From Calvatia gigantea (Eukaryota > Basidiomycota > Agaricomycetes > Agaricales > Lycoperdaceae), in the NCBI GenBank assembly GCA_025093985.1, contig JACAAK010000010.1, forward strand, positions 1,699,501-1,763,500: a stretch of 64,000 nucleotides of DNA, in the 5' to 3' direction. Positions within the stretch are counted from its first letter, which is position 1. Each line of letters begins with the position of its first letter. Shown here piece by piece: positions 57,011 through 64,000 of this stretch. The translations under genes were made by a program, and so were the position numbers. The notes beneath the pieces are model-generated. The model saw only the letters and a list, made by a program, of their open reading frames with translations. It did not search any database and was not told the DNA's origin.

Positions 57011-58043
57011 TCAGGCGCCGGCTCCAGCGCCAGAGAAGAAGGCCCGTGCTTCTTCATTCACAGGGGTGGCGGGGGGCTGGAGGGCGATAAGATTGATCAT
57101 CAGTCCGAGTTTCTTTTTACGTACCACTGTATCAAGGTGTTCACAACTATTGAAGGTAACGAGTTGAACTTGCAGAGGAGGAGGCGAGTTCAAGTTGTAT
57201 TCCCCTTCATAACCCTCCTGCAGAGCGCAGTTAGTAGCTGAACCTCGAAAAATATGTTCTTCCGCGTACTTTCACTGAGATCTTGATGCGACTCCAGGCA
57301 GTGTTGAGATGACCTTGGTAGGGTTTAGTAACTTCTACATCGGGATCCAGCCTCAGCATTGCAGATATCATCTCAAACATAAAAATTCCGTGGCAGGTAA
57401 GTCCAATGTGTGCACCATCCTGAGCTTTGTCAAAAATGTGGGGAAGAATACACTCCCTTAATGCGTCCTCCGCTCTTCGGGTAACGTCGTTCAAACTCTC
57501 GCCTTCAGGGAACTTGGCATCGCGGCCATGTAGCTGTGGGAAGACACCCTCGGCATGCCACTCTTCTATGGGCTTGCTTCCTGGAGAAGGTATCCAAGCC
57601 CGACCTTCTGCAATGCCGAAGTTTTGTTCCCGAAGTTTCTGTGATATTTTGAGAGGCGGCTTGGGACCTGGTATGGTGTTTCATGACGGCAAGGGCCGTG
57701 GAGTGCGCACGACGGAGATCCGATGAATAGAAATGCTGAAAGCGCGTCGACGAGGCGTTGAATGCGGTACCGAGAGCGTCCGCTTGCTGAGATCCGCGGT
57801 GAATGGGTGTTTATGGTAATAAAATTTCGGGGCTCACGCGTTCACCTAGCGCGGTAAGGGGTGCGTCCTTCCATCCGGCCCAGTTAGTTGTCTGTTAGAC
57901 GACAGTGAATTAACGAGAGGTAGGGCCGTTAGAAAGGGCTGTACAATGTTATCTTCGCTTTCTCCGTGTCTGATCTGTAAAACGATGAGCCCTTTAATAC
58001 CATTAACAAAATTATACCACCAACCAAAGTAAGTGTGATCATG
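57011..58043 (-). CDS. Phosphoglycerate-mutase-like histidine phosphatase, frame interrupted
   Basis: A histidine phosphatase of the small cofactor-independent fructose-2,6-bisphosphatase/TIGAR-like type. Exon 1 (58043-58026, MITLTL) joins exon 2 (from 57974) IRHGESEDN, giving the RHG phospho-histidine motif. Then ITTNWAGWKDAPLTALGE, and after an intron RQADALGTAFNASSTRFQHF, YSSDLRRAHSTALAVMKHH, LREQNFGIAEGRAWIPSPG, EEWHAEGVFPQLHGRDAKFP, the second catalytic block HIGLTCHGIFMFEMI and the C-terminus ARAFFSGAGAGA ending at 57011. Between KHHT and GPKPPLKI one extra base (t at 57669, read A on the coding strand) throws the frame. The catalytic residues (His of RHG, Arg, Glu, His of TCHG) are otherwise present. 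Substrate unknown. Confidence 0.8.
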
Positions 58044-58551
58044 GTGGAGCACCGGGTGTTAATGTCGAACGTCGTGATCATGGAATGACTCGTTCCGGTC
58101 CTTTATAAATTTCTGGAAACACGTGTGGCTAATGACCCTGAATGAATGGATTGAAGATTGGTGAGATTGCTGACAGATTGTAGAGGGCTGTGTTGAGATC
58201 TCAGACTCCATTTGTGCTTCTCATTTCAAATCGCTCGTAGTTTGCTTTGGGGGGTGAGGGTACACGTTTCTAGTGATCCATCATTGCTTCCCATCGCAGT
58301 CGACGCTCAACACAGGGAGAAACATTGGAGGAACGCGAGATGCCATGCTGTTGAACGTCGAAAGGATTGTCACTCGGGCGTCCGAGGAGGCCGGTACAGC
58401 AATACTGATCACGTGATGATATGTGTTAATGCTCTAGCACATTCGCTTCGTGTTCGTCTCCCAGGCATTGCTCGGACGACTTATCTCTTCTTACACCCAG
58501 ACCACCACCATCGCACCAGAAGTGCGATCTTGAACCCACTGAAAGAAAGGA
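58044..58551. promoter_or_regulatory. Divergent promoter PGAM-like / FYVE-RING
   Basis: About 500 bp between divergent starts; contains CACGTG-like CACGTGTGG near 58120 and TCACGTGATG near 58410. No gene seen; a plus frame from 58212 has no domain. Confidence 0.4.
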
Positions 58552-60536
58552 ATGGCCTCCTTGCGCGGCATTCCTTTACTAAGCGGTCCTCCGACTACCA
58601 ACGAATCATCGGACGCATGTAGGAAGTGCAACAAGGAATTCAACATTCTGTTCACAAGATCGAGGAAGTGTAATCATTGTGGTAGGTTCTTGTTGTATTA
58701 TTTTCTTGGACAGCGTTGAGGGTATGGGCCTAGGTTACTTGTATTGCCACTCATGCTCGGATTACCAAGCACTTATGCCTCGGCCTGGACCTGAGAGAGG
58801 TTATGACCCTGCTCATGTCTGCACATATTGCATAGAGTTCTTGAACAGTATGCTCAATAGAGTTGATTTGATTTCCATTACAAGCTGATCACAAGCTGTT
58901 TAGTCACTGCAGCTGGTCCCGGCCAGTTGCGAGCGACGTCGTTGGGCAAGCTTAAATCATACGCCGATGCATACGACATCAACATCAGCATGGCTGTTGA
59001 AAAAGGAGACATTGTAGAGTCTATCCTACGCGCCAGAGTACGTAGGCCGACCCAGCTGTCCACAGGATGATTCTGACTGCCCACACTGTATGGTATGTAG
59101 GAACAGAATGGGTGTCTATCTCGACCAAAAGAGGTGGGGATTAAGAGATCTCACTGGCTGCGTATGTCGTTGACAAACGGCTTAGGATTATTACCGCAAA
59201 AATAAGGTACCCAATCCCCATGCAGGATCTAGGCCACGCGGTATCTTTTCACGACCAAATCCCAGCAACGCTCCTCCGGTGCCGCCTCGTCCCCAGGCAC
59301 AGACTGGAAATAACTTTCCGCGACCTGATATCAATATGGGTGACACCCCCAACTCAGTCCCACCACGCCCACCACCTCACGTACCTCCCCGTACTCAGTA
59401 TCAGTACCCCCCACATTACGGAGCTCCTCCGCCACAACCACAGCAACCATATGGCCATTATACACCTCCGTATCAACCGTACAATTCGAGCTATCGTTCA
59501 CAACAGCATTTTAATGCGCCCCCATATCATCAGTCCTATCCTCAACCACAGCATTCAGCCCCACCTCCACCTCCGCCTCCACAAGAAACGCGACCACCAC
59601 CACCCCCACGACCTAATACTTCCTCTACGTACCGGCCAGCAGCTCAGTCATATTCAGGACCATCACCTCCGCCTCCTCCACCACGTCAGCGGACCGCTTC
59701 GACGCCCCCACGGCCTCATCCACCCCCTGCTCCCACAACACCGTTACCAACTCTCGATCAGTTATTAGTCATGACTCAAGCATCGGTATCAGCGTTATCC
59801 ATTAGTGTGTTGAAAAACATATTGTTTACAAACCACGTAAATGCGTCGATGATATTAGAAAAAAGCGAATTGGTGAAAAAGGTCATGACACTGATCGATG
59901 ATGAACGAAGGGAACGTGAACGGCAGAGACTAGCTGAGGAAGCGGAGAGAATAGATGAGGAAGAGAGACGACGAGAGAGGGAGGAAGCGATTCAGAGGCA
60001 ACAGGAGGAGAATCGGAGGAAAGAGGAAGAGGAACGGTTGAGGAAAGAGAAGAGGAAGAGGCAAAGAGCGAGAGTTGAGGAAGTTGAGGACGGTGTGGAC
60101 GACATGATGGATATTGAGGTTGAGGTGGCCCCGGATGAGGACGAGGATGAACCCTTAATCAATGTAGGGCGTGCCGAGTTCAGGGAAGGAGACCGATCAT
60201 CGACGCCTGTGGCAGTACCGGCGTCGACTCCTGGTACACCACCAAAGTCATCTTCGACACCGCAGAAATCTTCAATGATGTCGACTTTAGAACGAACCGG
60301 TTTGTGTGTCATTTGTCAAGACGAAGAGGCGAATATTGCAATTGTAGATTGCGGGTATGTTACTTCCTTAATTTTGGATTGCCACGGGTCGGCTGATTGT
60401 ATTCCTCGTGTCACAAAGGCACTTGGCAATGTGTCGAGCTTGCTCAGAGTTAGTCATGGCGAGTTCAAAGGAATGTCCTTTATGTCGGACAAGGATAGTT
60501 ACCGAGGCAAGATTACTGCGGATATTCAAGACCTAG
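58552..60536 (+). CDS. FYVE-like / SAP-like / RING E3 ubiquitin ligase (RFFL/RNF34-type layout)
   Basis: Exons: 58552-58681, 58734-58847, 58904-59037, 59101-59133, 59186-60354, 60419-60536 (565 aa). Residues about 23-75 form a FYVE-like finger with Cys pairs CRKC, CNHCG, CHSC and CTYC; the classical R(R/K)HHCR motif is replaced by RSRKCNHCG, as in animal CARP-type fingers that bind phosphoinositides weakly. A SAP-like helical unit follows (LGKLKSYADAYDINISMAVE), then a roughly 170-residue Pro/Tyr/Gln-rich linker, a second SAP-like segment (SVSALSISVLKNILFTNHVN), a long charged coiled coil (about 60063 leftwards to 59900) and an acidic patch. The C-terminal RING is complete after splicing: CVIC, CGHLAMCRAC, CPLC, ending LLRIFKT. 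Without the 60355-60418 intron the RING would be lost. Likely endosomal or membrane-linked ubiquitin ligase; substrate unknown. Confidence 0.88.
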
Positions 60537-61864
60537 GTCACCCTTGGGTGTAAAGTTTTAGGGTGTCTTTTGTCGTTGATATCCTCGTATGGACGCACAT
60601 TCTCCTGTCATTTTGTCCTCCATAAATTCTTCATTTATACCTGCGCTGCTTTGGCCTTTTTTTACGGTGCACCCACCGGTTCAAGTCCGCCGAATCCATC
60701 TCACTAGCTAAAGAAGTATCAGGGGTTCCAGAGGAAATGGAAACTCCATCATCACTATCTGATGAAAGGTCTGAATGGTCAGGAACAAATAGTCTTCGAG
60801 GTTCTCGCCAGTTTCATAGTTCAGAAGTACGATATTTATGCTGGGCGGATTTAAGGTTGCAAGTGGCCAGGGTTCCGATCCTGACAAAGTTCCAAAATTA
60901 TTGATGAACAGGACGTTGGAACCTTCAGCAGACTTTAAGTTGAGGGGGCGGACTGTGTCTGGAGAAGTTATCATCGATGCATCATCAACTGATGTTTTGC
61001 GGACTGGGAATCACTTTCCTTTACTGCACTGTCCACCCTCAAAGAAGGATCATTGAATTCGGTCAAGTCGGAAGAGTGTGGGACAATAGATTTCAAGAAG
61101 ACAAGACAGCAGGACTGACTAACGACATCACATAGGAACGAACTGACCTAACAGCTTCACAGGAATCTCGGTTGGAGAGGTCTGCGCTGCATAGAAGGCC
61201 TACACGTGTTGCTAGAAGGACGGTCAGTTGACCTCACATTTAACGCTAGTTGTGCCACGGGAAGCGGTTAAGAATTAAGAAGGCTAGTGAGGCGGGTCAG
61301 AAGGATTGTGGATTTGATGATGAGGTACGCTTTCCAGGGGTGCTAACTCAATACAGGAGGGTTAAAATGAATCTGTCGCTCAAACACAGGCTTGTTGTTT
61401 GACATTTGGCAGCAGCGGACGGAGACAATGCGGACCGAACGCGCTTTGATGTCTTTTCGGCCTTTGCAGGAAATGCGGATGTCGTTCGGATCCTGCTCAT
61501 TTGATCTGGAAAGAAGATCTTGCCGAGAGGTCAAGAGGATCAGGATCGACGGATTTCAAATTCCAGAACAATAGGTTTTTAACTGGGGAAGGCAAAGGGG
61601 GCTGGGACTTTGGAGAACTTTTGGTCGGGAAATACGCATGCGGCATATCCTTCATTGACACTGAACACGTTGGGATATAGGACGATGGAGATGAATTACG
61701 ACAGGATGGAATGAGGCATTGGGGTGGCGGTGAGTGAGCATAGGATCGGGGCTGGCTACGCCAAATGGGGTAATGGACCCGGCCTGACGTCAAGTTATTC
61801 CATCCATAAAAACTCAACTGCCCAGTCTGCATTTCGCCCTCTCTTGGCACTTTGTCCTTCCGCC
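60537..61864. other. Intergenic 1.3 kb
   Basis: No assignable gene. A 72-codon plus frame (60838-61056, MLGGFKVASGQGSDPDKVPK) and fragments up to 61250 look weakly protein-like but have stops and no splice solution; possibly remains of a gene. The minus frame 61497-62063 is antisense to the next gene. Confidence 0.45.
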
Positions 61865-64000
61865 ATGTGAGTACTGGGAGCCTTCGTGGATAATCTTCTC
61901 TAATCACATTTCCCAGGTCGTCAGATATCCGAAAGGAGGCTAAATCAGCCTCCGTGAAATCGTTTACCACCGCCCTTGTATTCAACGCCATCGTCTTCGG
62001 CGCGGAGCTGGGTGTTTTTACACTCATCCGACCGTACTTCAAGGCTATCTTTGAGCCTCGCACCTATGCCCCATCGCCTTCGTGAGTTTGTATCCCTTCC
62101 CTAAGGTAATATCTTTTTTTGTTGACCTAGTGATAGGAAACGCGCGAAGCCGCTTTCGAAGAACCTTTTCTTATGGCCTCTGGCGGTCTGGCGCGCTGAT
62201 TATCGTTCCATCAAACACACCAATGGAATGGATGCTTACTTTTTCGTCCGCTTCCTCCGTATGATGATCAAAGTATTTTTACCCATCTGGCTCCTCTCCT
62301 GGGCAAGTCTTGATCCCAGTTACGACAGTCAACACATCTCGTCCTGACAAGGACAACCTCGATAAGCTTACCTTTGGAAACGTGGCAGAGGACAAGCAGA
62401 CGCGGTACGCCGCACACTTAATCCTGGTTTGGTTCTTCACGTGTGAGTTTCCCCTTATTTTATTGGGAACAAATTGAATTGATGGTATTCGCTTGGAACA
62501 GTTTGGATATTTTACAATATCAAGAATGAGATGCGCCACTTCATCATCACGCGCCAACAACATCTCATCGAGCCGAACCATGCCAAATCATTACAGGCCA
62601 ATACCATCCTTATTACTGGCATTCCTGCCCGGTATCTCAACCAACGTTCGCTCCTCAAGCTCTTCGAGGAACTCCCTGGTGGTGTAAAGAAGATTTGGAT
62701 TAACCGCAACCTCAAAGAGCTACCTGACATTTATGAACGTCGTCTTGACGCTTGCAAGAAACTCGAAGCCGCGGAAACCACGCTCCTACGTACCGCCGCA
62801 AAATTACGTTTAAATGAAAATAAGAAGGGAGAAAAGCCGGCCCGAGCTGAAAGCGAGGAAACCAAGGCTAAGAAGGACATAGATCCAGAGAGTTCACCTA
62901 TCGATATCGAGACTGCTAGTTCAATTATTCCGCGTGACCAGAGGCCTACACACCGGCTTGGTGCCTTACCTTTCATGGGGAAGAAAGTAGATACAATTGG
63001 ATGGGCCAGAGAGGAGATTAGAGTGTGCAACAAGCTATTAGAAGAGGGGCGGTCGGATATTCGGGAGGAAGATGCCGTCTCGGCTGCAGAAGAGGCTGAG
63101 GCTTCGAATAATGCTATCGGAAGTGAGCAGGGCCACGAAAAGCGTATGTTTCCTTCCACCCTAACTACTCCATGCTCATCTCCTTTGATGCGTAGGCTTC
63201 ATGCCCGTCGCTGTCATGAAAGAGACAACCGGTGCTCTGAAGGATACCACCACCGCAATCAAGGGCAAGGTTGCTGCTCGTATTTCGGGCTACGGCGATA
63301 TGAAATACCCTCCGTTGAATAGCGCCTTTGTCACGTTCAATAAGCAGATTGCCGCCCATCTCGCCGTCCAGGTTTTGGCACATCATGACCCTTACCGCAT
63401 GAGTATGCTAGTTTTTTTCACTTTCACCTGGAACACTACTGAAAGGCACTATAGCTAGCAAGTACAATGAAGTCAGCCCTCAAGATGTCATTTGGGCCAA
63501 CTTGAATATGAACCCGTACGAACAAAAGGTAAGCTGATAACTCTCGGCAATATACTGAGGGGGGTTCTCTGAGCGTACGTCACAGATTCGAACGGCTATT
63601 AGCTACGCGGCTACTGCAGGCCTCATCATTCTTTGGGCATTCCCTGGTTAGTTTCCTGGTCCCGAAAGACAAACCTCTAATACCCATGCATTTCTTTAGT
63701 TGCCTTTGTCGGTGCCATCTCCAACATTTCCAGTCTTTGCCAGAAGTTTTCATGGCTTGCTTGGATATGCACCTTACCACCTGTCGTGGTCGGTATTATT
63801 TCTGTACGTTTACCTGTCATTGATGTTCGAACAAACCTAATGGCTCGAATCAGGGTATCCTCCCGCCCGTCTTGCTTGCCATCTTAATGGCTCTTCTTCC
63901 CATCGTCTTGAGGCTCCTTGCGCGGTTTGAGGGTATCCCTAAGTACACGGGACTCGAGCTCTCCTTGATGACTCGATTTTTCCTGTTCCAAGTTGTGGTA
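61865..64000 (+). CDS. CSC1/OSCA-type calcium-permeable channel (RSN1/PHM7), 5' part, frame interrupted
   Basis: Mechanosensitive/osmosensitive cation channel family (DUF221). The ATG is split by an intron: AT (61865-61866), intron 61867-61916, then G TCG TCA giving MSSDIRKEAKSASVKS. Exons continue 61917-62081, 62131-62442, 62502-63143, 63196-63402, 63455-63528, 63586-63646, 63700-63803, 63854 to the right edge. Seen: TM1 (TTALVFNAIVFGAELGVFTL), RPYFKAIFEPRTYAP, WPLAVWRADY, the cytosolic RRM-like insert (TILITGIPARYLNQRSLLKL) with a long charged loop, NSAFVTFNKQIAAHLAVQ, QDVIWANLNMNPYEQKIR, then the pore-domain helices. At 62305-62306 an extra A (TGG GCA-A-GTC) shifts the frame between WLLSWA and VLIPVTTVNTS. 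The gene continues beyond the window. Confidence 0.87.

Noticed and set aside
59220..59768. 182-codon His/Leu-rich plus-strand frame
   Set aside because: Shadow of the proline-rich linker of the FYVE-RING gene; composition explained by CCA/CAC-rich DNA.
61497..62063. 188-codon minus-strand frame
   Set aside because: Antisense to the first exons of the CSC1-like gene, whose protein is clearly recognisable.
1..64000. CRISPR array, prophage, or bacterial-type operon
   Set aside because: The genes are intron-rich and fungal, no regularly spaced repeats were seen, and gene order shows no operon logic.

Overview
The window is nuclear DNA from a filamentous basidiomycete, most likely an Agaricomycete; the species cannot be fixed from sequence alone. 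The evidence is: dense short introns (about 48-85 nt, GT..AG) in nearly every gene, compact intergenic spaces, families expanded in mushroom-forming fungi (TKL-like kinases, DUF6533 membrane proteins, F-box proteins, AIG1-like P-loop GTPases), and an Rrm4-type RNA-binding protein. There is no operon, prophage, CRISPR array or intact transposon.

Layout. 0-1.7 kb: AT-rich, no gene, a small direct repeat. 1.75-4.5 kb: a TKL-like protein kinase and a P-loop GTPase, both minus strand. 5.2-10 kb: two genome-maintenance genes in tandem, STN1 (telomere capping, CST complex) and RAD52. 10.9-13.4 kb: an S9 acylaminoacyl-type peptidase (+). 13.7-16.9 kb: a putative homeodomain-like regulator and ERG6 (sterol C24-methyltransferase), minus. 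17-22.2 kb: gene-poor. 22.3-24.5 kb: an MFS anion transporter with a broken frame. 24.9-29.8 kb: an F-box gene and MAD3 (spindle checkpoint) on a short divergent promoter. 30.8-34.5 kb: a small secreted polyQ protein and an Rrm4-like RNA transport protein. 35.2-37.9 kb: the actin-disassembly gene AIP1, whose 3' end is duplicated at 39.3-40.1 kb. 40.85-45.1 kb: a tandem duplication of a DUF6533 membrane-protein gene, ending beside a tRNA-Ile. 45.4-52.9 kb: ALYREF/Yra1 (mRNA export), a probable mitochondrial ribosomal protein, a TENA-like protein, two small proteins of unknown function, and an old-yellow-enzyme-type oxidoreductase. 55-64 kb: a secreted DUF3455 protein, a phosphoglycerate-mutase-like histidine phosphatase, a FYVE-SAP-RING ubiquitin ligase and the 5' part of a CSC1/OSCA channel running off the right edge.

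Most genes are unrelated housekeeping functions (telomere, recombination, checkpoint, ergosterol, mRNA export and transport, actin turnover) and do not form one pathway. No clearly new multi-gene system is visible. The most unusual signal is a recurring one: otherwise well-conserved reading frames (AIP1, Rrm4-like, MFS, PGAM-like, CSC1-like, GTPase) are each interrupted by what looks like one extra base, while neighbours such as STN1, RAD52, MAD3, ERG6, TENA and OYE are intact. In AIP1 the duplicated 3' copy lacks the extra base at the aligned site. Whether this is assembly error, real decay or something else needs read-level and RNA data.

Intron boundaries given here were derived by hand from GT/GC..AG sites and frame continuity; protein lengths follow from them.
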